Assembly: GCA_963713965.1 (NCBI GenBank)
Contig: OY970217.1
Span: 2,232,001-2,296,000 of the forward strand
DNA length: 64,000 bases
Source: CALAGB01 sp963713965
GTDB lineage: Bacteria > Chloroflexota > Chloroflexia > Thermomicrobiales > Thermomicrobiaceae
Direction of reading: 5' to 3'
A program made the position numbers and the translations under genes. Positions 42,212-51,785 of the stretch are shown piece by piece. The first letter of the stretch is position 1, and every line of letters starts with the position of its first letter. The notes under the pieces are model-generated. The model searched no databases. It had not been told where the DNA came from and saw only the letters and a program-made list of their open reading frames with translations.

Positions 42212-43990
42212 CTACTGGATCCGCTCAGCGATGCGGCGCTGAGCCTGGCGTAGCGACCAGACTAGCCGGTTCTGCCCGCGCGTCAGATGGGTGCGCAGCA
42301 CGTGATAGCGATCGCTTCCCGCAGGGACGTTGCCGAGCTCTATGGCCGGCGCCAGATCCGGGATGGCTGGAATCGAGCGTGCCGGATCCTGCCGGAAACG
42401 ACCATCGCGGCTGTAGCCGACCGTCACCAGCGAGCGAGCCAGCAGGCGCTGCGAGGCGTTTATCTGCCGTACTGACGGGTCTTCAACGGAGTGATCCATC
42501 ATCGAATCAGCCTCGTGATAGAAGCGACCGAGTGTGTTGGCCAGATCGGCACAGGCTTGCAGCGAGGGGCTGAAATCGAATGCGCTTCCGGCCGCCTCCT
42601 GGTAACGCATCAGGTCCCGTTCGATGTCTTGAACAGTCGCGCGGTAGTCGAGCGGAACGATGGGCGAATTGAGCGCCCGTAGCAGCGCCACTGCATAGAC
42701 GCGCATATCCCGAAGTAGGTTGTCCGCATCGGCGATCTCCATGGTGTCGTCTTCCGTGTGCCAGGCGATATTGCCGCCACAGCCCCCCACCGCGTAGTAG
42801 CCCTTCTCTTTCGCCAACTCGATCGGCATGGTGGAGGAGAGCATGAAGAAGGTACTGATGCCCAGATTATTGAAGGAGCAGTCACCAGCGCGTAGCGGCC
42901 GGCCACCGGAGGAGACCTGACCGGTCACATCCTTGACCGTCGCCTGCACGATTGCTTTCGCCTCCGGCATGAAGAAGACGTCGCGATATTCGGTCGCCCA
43001 GCGGCAGCCGGGTGAATCGCAGTTGACGTGTGCAACACAGTTGGCGGTGATATCTTGCGCGAAGCTGTCGGCGTACCAGGTCGAACCGGCGTAGCGGCCG
43101 TGCGAGTGGCCCGACCACCAGGCGATGCGGATGGTGCGCGCCAGATGGTCGCGGTGCTTGTGAAAAACCCGCGCCATCTCCAGTAGCGTGGCGTCGCCGG
43201 TGGCGTTGTCGCCAATACCGACGTGCCAGGAATCGAGATGGCCGTGAAACAGGACGAACTCGTCCGCCGCCTGATTTCCGGCGATCTCGGCCACGATGAC
43301 CGGGATCTGCCGCCAGCTGGTGTCGACCCGGTTGGAGACCGCGACTGTCACCGGCCCGTTGGCCAGCATCGCCTTGAGCGCTTCGCCGTCCGGCTTGTTG
43401 ATGCCGAAGACCGGAACAGGCGGCGTGCGGCCAATCGACTCGAGATCCGGCGAGCCCCAGGACGTGGTGGTGATGCCTTCATGGATGCGCTGACCCGGAT
43501 TGATGAAGACGGCCCCAACCGCGCCGCTGCCAGCCAGATCGATGCCACGCGCCGCGATGCCGAGCCCCTCGGTCATCACGATCTTGCCCCGCAGGTCACC
43601 ATGCGAAACCGTGCGTCCCGCCCCGAACAGATCATTGATGCCGCTGGCCTGGCTGCCCGGAACGTAGACGATCTCAGCCGTCAACTCCTCGCCGTTGGTG
43701 GATGGCGAGAAGGAGGAGGTCTTTACTGTGAAGCTCTGGCTGTCGGTTCCGACCGTGCGCAGCGTCGCCGGTCCGGGGATCGAGATCAGGCAGGTTGGTT
43801 TGTGGACCAGATAGGGAACGCCCCAGGAGGAGAGCTTCCCGGTGATGTAGTTGACCGCTTCCTGCTCCTCGGCGCTGCCGGAGAGGCGCACGAGCTGGCT
43901 GAAGCGTTCCAGCAGTGCCCACGGCTCATCGATCGAGATGTCGTCCAACACGATGCGTTCGATCTCGGCGTCTCGCCAGCTCAATACCAT
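42212..43990 (-). CDS. M28-like metallopeptidase homologue with PA domain and altered catalytic pair
   Basis: A 592-residue soluble protein starting at ATG 43990, behind GAGAGGGAAC. A protease-associated (PA) domain sits at ~120-240. The M28-type core has metal ligands in HGHLDSWHVGIGDNATG, NCDSPGC and AWHTEDDTM. The usual Glu-Glu of M28 enzymes (WxGEExG) reads WWSGHSHGRYAGS here, so the catalytic base Glu and bridging Glu are replaced by His-Ser. A C-terminal ~170-residue helical domain follows. No signal peptide. It may use a different mechanism or be a non-peptidase; the call as active peptidase is uncertain. Confidence 0.8.
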   Translation of the reverse strand: MVLSWRDAEIERIVLDDISIDEPWALLERFSQLVRLSGSAEEQEAVNYITGKLSSWGVPYLVHKPTCLISIPGPATLRTVGTDSQSFTVKTSSFSPSTNGEELTAEIVYVPGSQASGINDLFGAGRTVSHGDLRGKIVMTEGLGIAARGIDLAGSGAVGAVFINPGQRIHEGITTTSWGSPDLESIGRTPPVPVFGINKPDGEALKAMLANGPVTVAVSNRVDTSWRQIPVIVAEIAGNQAADEFVLFHGHLDSWHVGIGDNATGDATLLEMARVFHKHRDHLARTIRIAWWSGHSHGRYAGSTWYADSFAQDITANCVAHVNCDSPGCRWATEYRDVFFMPEAKAIVQATVKDVTGQVSSGGRPLRAGDCSFNNLGISTFFMLSSTMPIELAKEKGYYAVGGCGGNIAWHTEDDTMEIADADNLLRDMRVYAVALLRALNSPIVPLDYRATVQDIERDLMRYQEAAGSAFDFSPSLQACADLANTLGRFYHEADSMMDHSVEDPSVRQINASQRLLARSLVTVGYSRDGRFRQDPARSIPAIPDLAPAIELGNVPAGSDRYHVLRTHLTRGQNRLVWSLRQAQRRIAERIQ

Positions 43991-44221
43991 GTCGTTCCGT
44001 TCCCTCTCGCGGTCTTTCCATATCAGCAATGTAGGTGGCGCAGCGTGGTCTGCGGCCCATCCCGGAATGGTGATGATGGCCGCGATTTTTCAACCTTCAG
44101 CGCGCACAGGCTACTATAGCGCACCGTTCGGCCCTGTCGAGGCGGCGCAATCTGCGCGTCGAATTGGGCCGTGAGCGCCTCCGCTTCAGTCATCGTGGCG
44201 ACGCGAATTATGCAGCGACGC

Positions 44222-44629
44222 TTATGTACCCGACTGATTGGCGAGGTGACGTAGCATCATGCTCGCGCCTGGTTGCATCTCAAAGCGCCGGTAGAAGGGC
44301 TGCAGTTCCGGATCGCAAACGAGGTCGATCATGTAGAGGTGCTTCAGGCGCTCCAGCATCCGGCGCATCAGCTCGGAGCCGATGTCGCGTCCCTGCCACT
44401 CTGGCTGCACCTCGAGCAGCGGGATATAGGCGCTGAGCACGCCGTCGCTGATGGCCGTGACGAACCCCACCACGTGGCCCCGCTCATCGTCGATCGCCAG
44501 CACGACGTGATCGCTGCCACGCAGGACGCGAAGGTGCGTCTCGGGCGTGGGTGGGTCCGGCCAGCCGGCGAAGAATCCATCGAGTTGGTCAGCGGTGATC
44601 CCATCCAGATCCTCCTGATAGACGATCAT
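44222..44629 (-). CDS. GNAT family N-acetyltransferase
   Basis: A 135-residue acetyltransferase. ATG at 44629 after GTGGAGGGGC. Core motifs: VVLAIDDERGHVVGFVTAI (strand 4), LEVQPEWQGRDIGSELMRRM (acetyl-CoA loop; the usual Q/RxxGxG/A reads QGRDIG) and LQPFYRRFEM near the C-terminus. Substrate unknown. It is divergent from the DinB gene, whose start lies 95 bases away. Confidence 0.85.
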   Translation of the reverse strand: MIVYQEDLDGITADQLDGFFAGWPDPPTPETHLRVLRGSDHVVLAIDDERGHVVGFVTAISDGVLSAYIPLLEVQPEWQGRDIGSELMRRMLERLKHLYMIDLVCDPELQPFYRRFEMQPGASMMLRHLANQSGT

Positions 44630-44723
44630 GTGCCCCTCCACTTCGCCAGGTGAGATCGATCCCGCGACTCTGGTATGCTGCGAGCCTGCCAATCATGCAC
44701 GATTCACCGAACAGGAGCATGGC

Positions 44724-45206
44724 GTGACGACATCGACTGGATTGATGCGGTTCTATCAGGGCTGGGATCGTTATCAGGATCTGTTGGTCGAATCGATCGG
44801 GTCACTCACTGAGGAGCAGCTGGCTATGGGAGCCTCGCCCACGTTGCGACCGATCTGGACACTGGCCGCGCACATCCTCGGCGCCCGCATCGGTTGGTTT
44901 CGCGACGTGATGGGTGAGATGACCGACCATTCTGAGTTTGAAGCGATGAATCATTGGGATGAGGAGGACCAGCCGCAACGGACCGCGGCAGAGCTCGTGC
45001 ACGGCCTTCGCGAATCCTGGCAGATGATCGCCGATTGTCTGGCACGCTGGACGCCGGACGATCTGGATAGGCAGTTCACAACGCAACGCGGCAACACATT
45101 CACGCGCCAGTGGATCATCTGGCACGTCCTCGAGCACGACCTACATCATGGCGGCGAGCTCGCCTTCTCGCTCGGCATGCATGGCCTGCCGACGCCGGAT
45201 CTGTAG
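44724..45206 (+). CDS. DinB family protein
   Basis: A 160-residue four-helix-bundle protein. The GTG at 44724 has AGGAG seven bases upstream. The three metal His of the DinB fold are placed as expected: one in TLAAHILG near residue 51 and two in LEHDLHHGGEL near 138-142. Family members include bacillithiol- and mycothiol-dependent transferases, but the substrate here is unknown. Confidence 0.85.
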   Translation: MTTSTGLMRFYQGWDRYQDLLVESIGSLTEEQLAMGASPTLRPIWTLAAHILGARIGWFRDVMGEMTDHSEFEAMNHWDEEDQPQRTAAELVHGLRESWQMIADCLARWTPDDLDRQFTTQRGNTFTRQWIIWHVLEHDLHHGGELAFSLGMHGLPTPDL

Positions 45207-45698
45207 CCAGCTGTCCGCGAATGGACTCAGGAGCTTGGCGTACGCGAGGAATTGGAGCAAGCGTCGGGGTCGGCGTCCCACGGACGCGCTGGGTCAATGG
45301 TCTTTGGCGAAATAGATCGGTCGTTGCTCCACGTCGGCCCCGGGTTTTCAACCCAGGACGAACGCTGGGCGATTGACGAATCACTTGGTCATAGTCCATG
45401 AGCGGACTTCACTGAATCTAGCGCGGAGTAGTCACCCGGTTCTCGGCGGACATGGCCACATGGACGGACCGACGGATCAGGGTCAGACTCCGGCCAGCCA
45501 GTAAGGTTCACAGACTCCGTTCCAACGTCGCACAACGGTCATCTTTCCTCCTCAGGCGTGCACCCGTGAAAACGGGTGCACGTTTGTGTGTGGGAGCCGG
45601 AGTGGGGTTGAGCGCGGGGCCCTTCGGGGGGATGGCGGTTCATGCGAGGCGGGAGGACACAAGGTCCCTCCCCTACGAGATAGGCAGAGATGCCTCGT
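45207..45698. repeat. Gene-free region with REP-like palindromes (copy D) and a GAAA-loop hairpin
   Basis: A hairpin CCCGGGTT-TTC-AACCCAGG (45339-45357) resembles the stem of copy C at 42.1 kb. AGTCC-ATGAGC-GGACT follows at 45393-45408, here after the stem rather than before it. At 45557-45582 CGTGCACCCGT-GAAA-ACGGGTGCACG is a perfect 11-bp stem with a GNRA-type loop followed by TTTGTGTG. No gene ends close enough on the plus strand to call it a terminator with confidence. Confidence 0.55.
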
Positions 45699-46481
45699 TT
45701 ACGTCGAGATTTCGTCCTTGAGGACTTGGAAAAACCGGCCGCGGGCGCGGCGTTCGATCCAGGGGAGATGCCCGCACTCTTCCAGCAGGATGAAGCGAAA
45801 ATCGCTGACGACTCGGGTGAGCGGGTCGCGCACTCCCTCCACCGGGTGAGGATCGTAATCGCCGTGGATGGCGACGACCGGACAGCGAATGTCGCGCCCC
45901 AGTTCCACGAAATCGCCGTTGGCGCGATAAGTGGCGGCCTCGCTCCAGACGCGCTGATAGACGTTGAAATCGGCGCCGATCATCTCGGTATCGAGCGTGA
46001 TCGGGTCGAGCGCGTCCGTCTTCGTGAAGATGTGACCCATGGCAGCGAAGATCGCGTTCTTGTCGGTGTCAGGCTCGCTCATCTGAGCTTCCAGTCGTTC
46101 GAGTTTCAGGCGATCCTCGGGAGCGAGGCGGCGCATCCGCTCGGGGTCGATCCCTGCTGCGTACGGTGTCTCGAAGACGCCGCTGCCGATCAGGACCAGC
46201 TTGCGCACCAGCTCCGGGTAGCGCGCCACAACGATGAAGGAGAGCATGGCGCCCCAGGAGGAGCCGATCAGTGTCACAGGTGGATCGGCATGGGCCGCAA
46301 TAGCGTCGTGCAGCTCTCGCACCTGCCCCTCGAGCGAGTCTGCCGTCTGCAGCGGCTCAACCACACTCCATTGCGCTGAAAGCTCGCGTGCCACCGGCGC
46401 CATGGTTCCGGGCGCTCCCGGTCCGCCATGCACCAGTACGACGACGTAGGGTCGATGACCATACAGCCTCGGATTCTCCAC
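45699..46481 (-). CDS. Alpha/beta hydrolase (proline iminopeptidase-like)
   Basis: A 260-residue hydrolase. The GTG at 46481 is favoured because AAGGAG lies seven bases before it; a GTG two codons earlier is too close. The oxyanion motif is VHGGPGAPG, the nucleophile elbow GSSWGAM, the acid Asp probably in IHGDYDPHP and the His in EECGHLPWIE. HGGPG is typical of proline iminopeptidases and related esterases, but the substrate is open. No signal peptide. Confidence 0.87.
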   Translation of the reverse strand: MENPRLYGHRPYVVVLVHGGPGAPGTMAPVARELSAQWSVVEPLQTADSLEGQVRELHDAIAAHADPPVTLIGSSWGAMLSFIVVARYPELVRKLVLIGSGVFETPYAAGIDPERMRRLAPEDRLKLERLEAQMSEPDTDKNAIFAAMGHIFTKTDALDPITLDTEMIGADFNVYQRVWSEAATYRANGDFVELGRDIRCPVVAIHGDYDPHPVEGVRDPLTRVVSDFRFILLEECGHLPWIERRARGRFFQVLKDEIST

Positions 46482-46675
46482 CGTCACGCTCCTTCGACGA
46501 TCACGAGCATAGCCGAACTAGAGAGCGGCCGCGACGTCAGCGAGCGAGTGATGAGTGATCCAATGTGGAAGCATTTCGAAGTTAAGAACGTTTGAACACA
46601 CGGGTCATTGGTGACGGGTTTCGTCTGTTGGATGCGGCCGAACTCGCCCGGCACAGCATAGCGATTCAGTGCATA

Positions 46676-46816
46676 ATGGCCTGTACGCAACGGCACTCTT
46701 CCCCGGAGGAGACCTCGGAAGATCTGCCTCCAGCAAGTCCGGCATTCTCATTGACCGCCCTTGCCCAGTCTGAATACTTGGTCGACCACATGCTCGCGAG
46801 GAGCCGCTTTTTTTGA
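46676..46816 (+). CDS. Possible upstream frame overlapping the DHA2 exporter start
   Basis: A 46-residue frame (ACTQRHSSPEETSEDLPP to VDHMLARSRFF) ends in a TGA that overlaps the TTG start of the exporter. The junction is a run of seven T (46808-46814). An eighth T, or a -1 slip at T-TTT-TTT, would fuse the two frames. It lacks a clear ribosome site, so it may be a leader peptide, an N-terminal extension of the transporter, or chance. Confidence 0.3.
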   Translation: MACTQRHSSPEETSEDLPPASPAFSLTALAQSEYLVDHMLARSRFF

Positions 46817-48315
46817 CTACTGGTTTTGACGATCAAGGCTCGGATTTCGCCTCAGATGGACTCATCCACCAGAAGATCGTGGTGGCTATCGTCTACATCT
46901 GCAGCATGCTGATGAACTCGATCGACTCGACCATCGTCAACGTGGCGTTGGCGACCTTGAGCCGTCAATTCAACGTGTCGGCGGCGCAGATCGACCTCGT
47001 CGTCGTCAGCTACCTCGTCAGCCTCGCCGTCTTCATCCCGGCCTCTGGCTGGCTGGGCGATCGCTTCGGAACCAAGCGCATGTTCCTGATCGCGCTCGCC
47101 ATCTTCACCTTCGCCTCGGCAGCCTGCGGGCTCTCCGGTACCTTCAATGAGCTGATTCTTTTCAGGGCACTGCAGGGTATCGGCGGCGGCATCCTGACGC
47201 CGGTCGGGATGGCTATGCTCTATCGAACGTTCCCCCCGAAAGAGCGGATCAACGTTTCGCGCATCCTGATGTTCGTCACGATTCTTGGTCCGGCCCTGGG
47301 TCCGGTGATCGGCGGACTGCTGGTCGAGAAACTCTCCTGGCACTGGGCCTTCTACGTCAACATTCCGGTTGGTGTGTTGGCCTTCATCTTCGGGTTCATC
47401 TTCCTCCACGAGAATCGTGAGGAGGCCCCCGGAGGGTTCGACTTGCTCGGGTTCGCCTTGGCTGGGGTCGGCTTCGGGACTTTCATGTATGCCGTGAGCG
47501 AGGGACCGGCCCACGGTTGGGGCTCGACCGACATTCAGATCACCGGCGTCGTGGGCATCGCGCTCTTGGTCGCCTTCGTGTTCAACGAGATCCGCGTCCG
47601 GGAGCCGATGATGCAGTTGCGGCTGCTCGGCGATCGCCTCTTCCGCACCACCAATATCGCGTCCCTCTTCGCCTCCACCGCCTTCATGGGTGTCCTCTTT
47701 ATGATGCCGCTGTTCCTGCAGGAGGCACGAGGCTTCTCGCCGTTGCAGTCGGGTTTGACAACCTTCCCGGAGGCGATCGGTGTCGTCATTTCGACGCAGC
47801 TCGTGGCGCGGCTTTACCCACGGATCGGACCACGGCGCTTGATGGCGGGTGGTCTAACGGGAGTCGCGATCATGATGGGGCTCCTCTGGACGATCGATCT
47901 GAACAGTAGCGCTTGGCTGGTGCGCATCTTGATGTTCTTCATCGGCGTGGGCATGGCTTACGTCTTCATCCCGGCACAGGTGGCCGGATTCGCCACGATC
48001 TCCCGCTCCGATACCGGACAGGCCTCGACGCTTTCCAGCGTGCAACGGCGCATGGGTGGTGCGGTCGGCGTGGCCCTCCTGAGCACGGTGCTGGCGTTAG
48101 TCGGCCCGACCGTCGTCTCCGCCGGTGGCGGTGTGCGGCCGAATCTGACGGCCTATCACGTGGCTTTCGCGGTTGCTGCGGTGTTGGCCGGTCTGGCTGC
48201 CATCTCGGCGCTGCGCATTCCGGACGAAGACGCGGCCGAGACGATGCGGCTGCCCGCCCGTCGCCCGGTTAAGACCGAGACCCAGGAAGCGATCCTGGCC
48301 GTCGAGGACGACTAG
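46813..48315 (+). CDS. DHA2 family MFS exporter (EmrB/QacA type, 14 segments)
   Basis: A 500-residue transporter. TTG start after GAGGAG; no in-frame ATG exists before the first membrane helix. It shows the DHA2 hallmarks: DSTIVNVALATL in helix 1, motif A GWLGDRFGTKRM, motif C GPALGPVIGGLLV in helix 5, and 14 hydrophobic segments. Such proton antiporters expel drugs or lipophilic ions. No regulator is adjacent, but the leader frame and T tract just upstream are odd. Confidence 0.9.
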   Translation: MTTGFDDQGSDFASDGLIHQKIVVAIVYICSMLMNSIDSTIVNVALATLSRQFNVSAAQIDLVVVSYLVSLAVFIPASGWLGDRFGTKRMFLIALAIFTFASAACGLSGTFNELILFRALQGIGGGILTPVGMAMLYRTFPPKERINVSRILMFVTILGPALGPVIGGLLVEKLSWHWAFYVNIPVGVLAFIFGFIFLHENREEAPGGFDLLGFALAGVGFGTFMYAVSEGPAHGWGSTDIQITGVVGIALLVAFVFNEIRVREPMMQLRLLGDRLFRTTNIASLFASTAFMGVLFMMPLFLQEARGFSPLQSGLTTFPEAIGVVISTQLVARLYPRIGPRRLMAGGLTGVAIMMGLLWTIDLNSSAWLVRILMFFIGVGMAYVFIPAQVAGFATISRSDTGQASTLSSVQRRMGGAVGVALLSTVLALVGPTVVSAGGGVRPNLTAYHVAFAVAAVLAGLAAISALRIPDEDAAETMRLPARRPVKTETQEAILAVEDD

Positions 48316-48362
48316 CACCAGCGCACGATCAGGCGACCGAATTCGGCGTCATCCAATCACGG

Positions 48363-49769
48363 CTACGGAAGCCGTAGCTCGAATTGGGACGTCGACCAAC
48401 GCACAACCAGGTCGTCACCACGGAACGGTTGGTCATGCGTTCCACGCTTGTCGCGGCCGACGCCCCAATTCGTGGGCCAGGTGATGCGCTCGGCACCCCA
48501 CGGAGACGCCGCCTGGAGAGATGTCCAGGGTGCGTCGTCATCTTCGCGCCACATTACCCCTCCCGGTCCCATACCTGTGTGGATCCCGATCTGAAGGTCG
48601 AAGGGATGGTCCGGCGTGAGTGTTGGGCCATGCCACAGGTGCGGGCTTCGGCCTGGTTGTGGACTCAACAACACGGCCAGACGCTGTTCCGGACCAATCA
48701 GCCCGATCCAGACGGTCGCAAGGCCGGATCCGGCCTCCCATCCGGCGACCAGTGTTTGTGGTTCACCCAAGGAGCGTTCTGGCGAGATGCCGGAGAACCG
48801 CCACACAAGTAGGTCGTCCTGGGTCGCGGCGTCGCTGGAAAGACTGAGCTCGGCGGCGGCGTCGGGAAACCGCGGCCAGTCGCTCGAATCGCTAATTTCC
48901 AGTGGCCACATGAGCCATTCACGCAGTTGCCCGTGGTTGTCGAGCACCTGATAGCGCAGCCCCGCCTCGTCCAACGCCAACTGCACGCAGTGGAGGTACT
49001 CGAACTCCTCGGGCATGCGGTGGGCCGTTCCGGCTCCAGCGGTCGTGATCTGCAGGATTCCCTGATGCACCTGAACGTCGAAGGCCAGAATGTGGCTGCA
49101 GAGATACGCGATCACGTCATGCCGCAGCAGCACTTGCCAGAACGCAGCGGCATTGTCAGGCGCAAGCTCGCGCTGATAGGCACCGGAAAAGCCGTTGACG
49201 GGGAAGGCTGGGTGGTGTCCGCAAACCAGCTTGTGGCGCGCGTCGGCGTTGGCAGCAAGCGTTCGGTCGAGCCACTCGGTCTCGACACGCCCTTCGCCGC
49301 CGATCCCCGACCAGAGCGTGTTGACGACGACGAGCAGCAGATCGCCCCGGCGCACGAAGTAGGAGAGGCCCTCCTGCCCGGGAGCGCCGTTGCGTGGCAG
49401 TTGCGGCAGCATCTCGCGGAAGATTGCCTCGCTGGCGGCGTCGTACGTCGTGTGGTTACCGGTGGTGTGGTAGAGCGGAATGGACTCGTGGTCGAGCCAG
49501 CTCATCTCCCGTTCAATCCAATAGCGCCACTGCTCGCGCAAGGCATCGTCGTCCGCAAGCAGCCCTTGAATCTCATCGCCGGGAAAGCAGATGAACTCCG
49601 GCTGTGGATGGAGCCGTGCCACCACGCGATTGACCTCGGCGAAGGTGCGTTCATGCAGCGCGCCCGGCACGCCGGAACAGGAGTCGGCATAGCAGACGAA
49701 CTGATGTCCAGTACCGCGAGGGCGCAGCGCCGGAATTGGGTCGTCAGGGGGCCCGTGTTTGGTAGTCAT
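48363..49769 (-). CDS. Calcineurin-like metallophosphoesterase
   Basis: A 468-residue soluble protein. The N-terminal ~240 residues form the phosphoesterase: metal ligands in CYADSCSG, CFPGDEIQG, TGNHTTYD, VCGHHPAFP and CSHILAFDV. The order matches calcineurin-like enzymes, although the first motif is DS rather than DxH. The C-terminal ~200 residues are beta-rich with many Trp (LQIGIHTGMGPGGVMWRED, ITWPTNWGV), resembling a jelly-roll accessory domain. ATG with GAAGGGCG upstream. Substrate unknown. Confidence 0.82.
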   Translation of the reverse strand: MTTKHGPPDDPIPALRPRGTGHQFVCYADSCSGVPGALHERTFAEVNRVVARLHPQPEFICFPGDEIQGLLADDDALREQWRYWIEREMSWLDHESIPLYHTTGNHTTYDAASEAIFREMLPQLPRNGAPGQEGLSYFVRRGDLLLVVVNTLWSGIGGEGRVETEWLDRTLAANADARHKLVCGHHPAFPVNGFSGAYQRELAPDNAAAFWQVLLRHDVIAYLCSHILAFDVQVHQGILQITTAGAGTAHRMPEEFEYLHCVQLALDEAGLRYQVLDNHGQLREWLMWPLEISDSSDWPRFPDAAAELSLSSDAATQDDLLVWRFSGISPERSLGEPQTLVAGWEAGSGLATVWIGLIGPEQRLAVLLSPQPGRSPHLWHGPTLTPDHPFDLQIGIHTGMGPGGVMWREDDDAPWTSLQAASPWGAERITWPTNWGVGRDKRGTHDQPFRGDDLVVRWSTSQFELRLP

Positions 49770-49910
49770 GAAATACGTCGCCCTTCGACGGCAAACGAGT
49801 GGGTCACTGCTTGAGTGTGCGACAGCAAGCCCAGCATGGCCAGTGGGCGATTGAAGCGTTCGAGGTTCGGTCAGATGGTGTCGTGGATCAGAAAAGGGGA
49901 GCGGAGAGAG

Positions 49911-50780
49911 TCAGGCGACCATCGGCTGGGAGACTTGGTAACGGCCTGTACCGGTCGCTTTCGCCTGGTACATGGCGCGGTCCGCTTCCCTGAGCAGATC
50001 GCCGGAGAGGGACTCACCGGTGGGACAGAAAGAGATCCCGATGCTGACCGAGATCGTATAGACCATGTCGCTCATGATGAACGGCCGAGCCAGATTGTTC
50101 GTGAGCCGGTGAGCCACCTGCTGCGCGACGTCGAGTTCGACGAGATCCTCGAGCAGAACAACGAACTCATCGCCACCGAGCCTGGCGACCGTATCGCCCA
50201 CCCGCACCGTCTCCTGCATGCGATGGGCCACGGATTGAAGAAGCAGATCCCCTATGGCGTGCCCGTGTAGATCGTTCACGCGTTTGAACCCGTCAAGGTC
50301 GAGAAAGAGGACCGCCACCGAGGAGTCTCCGCGCGACGCTCGCGCGATGGCATGCTCCAGCCGGTCGGAGAAGAGGGAGCGATTCGGAAGTCCGGTGAGT
50401 GGGTCGTGGAAAGCCTGGTGCTGTAGCTCGAATGCGTATTGCTTCACCTTACGGTCAAGATCACCCATGTGGCCCACCACCAGCCCCATGACGATGAGGG
50501 CGATGAAGCCGAAGAGCGCGCCGCGTTTCAGATTCTCGATAACGGAGGTATCGCCCATGAAGTGAAACAGTATCAAGTTCTCCGCCGCAATGAATGCGCT
50601 GGTGAATAATCCGCCCCATGGCCCGAACCTCCAGGCGCCGACCAGGACGGTTAATGCCGCGAATGGAGCGCCGGCGAACTTGAGATATGGATAGAGCGCA
50701 TAGAAAACGACGCCGTAGACGAGCGCGAGTCCGGCGAGATAGATCAGATTCCAGAGCCAGTGTTTTGACGGCTTCAGCAT
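49911..50780 (-). CDS. Membrane-bound diguanylate cyclase (GGDEF)
   Basis: A 289-residue protein starting at ATG 50780 after TAAGGAATCG. Three or four hydrophobic segments occupy residues ~8-105. The GGDEF domain follows, with FHDPLTGLPNRSLF, LFLDLDGFKRVND and the intact active site RLGGDEFVVLL. The inhibitory RxxD site (RVGD) stands exactly five residues before GGDEF, so product inhibition is expected. It should make cyclic di-GMP at the membrane. No EAL partner nearby. Confidence 0.93.
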   Translation of the reverse strand: MLKPSKHWLWNLIYLAGLALVYGVVFYALYPYLKFAGAPFAALTVLVGAWRFGPWGGLFTSAFIAAENLILFHFMGDTSVIENLKRGALFGFIALIVMGLVVGHMGDLDRKVKQYAFELQHQAFHDPLTGLPNRSLFSDRLEHAIARASRGDSSVAVLFLDLDGFKRVNDLHGHAIGDLLLQSVAHRMQETVRVGDTVARLGGDEFVVLLEDLVELDVAQQVAHRLTNNLARPFIMSDMVYTISVSIGISFCPTGESLSGDLLREADRAMYQAKATGTGRYQVSQPMVA

Positions 50781-50960
50781 CGATTCCTTACCTATCCTTG
50801 GTCCAGGATTGTAGCGATCCATGCCGTCGGGTGGGATAGGTGAGGAGTACTGATTAACCTGGCAAATTTATCAGGGATGGACTACTCGACGTGGATGTGA
50901 CGAGGAAAGAGACCACGCTGTCGGGTGTGGGTCCATTGATGGCGGTGCGATCGGCCCAGC

Positions 50961-51785
50961 TCAGGGTGACGTTGGCGGGATGATGACGATCGGCAGACTG
51001 CTGAGTCGGATGACGCTCTCAGTGACACTGCCGAAAATCCACGGGCGCTGACCCCTTAGCCCACGCGTGGCTATGACGATGCCGCGCACTCCAGCCGTCT
51101 CCGCGGCGCGGATGATCTCGGTTGCTGGGTCCCCGAACCGGATCTCCCAGCTCACGTTGACCCCTTCCTGTCGCAGCTCGGTGGCAACCTCCAGAAGCAC
51201 GGCTCGCGCGTCGTCAATGGCGGCGGCCGCCTCATGGTGAACTGTCAGCCCGGAACCGTCCTCCACCGGCGTCACCACGCGAACCAGGCACAGCCGACCC
51301 GTCTTCCCGACGAGCTCGACGGCGTGTGGCAACGCCGAAGCAGCCAGACCGGAACCATCGAGCGGTACAAGGAGCTCGTCGAGCTCGTAGTTAGGATCGC
51401 TCATTTCTTCGTCTACCAGCATGACGGGGATCGTCGATTGCCGCAACACACTCATCGCCACACTGTCGGCACGGTTGCGCCGCAGTGACGTGTGGCCGTG
51501 CCTGCTCAGGACGATCATCCCGTTGGAGCCGCCATCGATGAATTGGATTAGTGCGTCGGCAGGTTCTCCCCGCAGCACGTGGATGTCGGCGGGAACGTCA
51601 TCCGCGTGAAGCGTCGCCAGATCGCGAAGATAGTGCTCGGCGTCGGCGCCATCTAAGGTCTCATCCGGCTTGAGGACGTGAACGAGACAGAGCTGAGCAT
51701 GATGATGGCTGGCCAAACGCTTACCGTACTGCAGCGCGGATTCTGCCGATTGTGAGCCATCGAGCGGAACGATCAGTCTCTGCAT
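50961..51785 (-). CDS. Tandem universal stress protein (two UspA domains)
   Basis: A 274-residue protein with two Usp folds: residues ~1-135 (RLIVPLDGSQSAESAL) and ~140-274 (ELLVPLDGSGLAASALPHA). The second domain keeps an ATP-binding G-x2-G-x9-G-S motif (GLRGQRPWIFGS); in the first the equivalent SRHGHTSLRRN is less perfect. ATG 51785 behind GAGGG. Tandem Usp proteins bind ATP or AMP and act in starvation or oxidative stress. It is a single-gene unit. Confidence 0.92.
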   Translation of the reverse strand: MQRLIVPLDGSQSAESALQYGKRLASHHHAQLCLVHVLKPDETLDGADAEHYLRDLATLHADDVPADIHVLRGEPADALIQFIDGGSNGMIVLSRHGHTSLRRNRADSVAMSVLRQSTIPVMLVDEEMSDPNYELDELLVPLDGSGLAASALPHAVELVGKTGRLCLVRVVTPVEDGSGLTVHHEAAAAIDDARAVLLEVATELRQEGVNVSWEIRFGDPATEIIRAAETAGVRGIVIATRGLRGQRPWIFGSVTESVIRLSSLPIVIIPPTSP

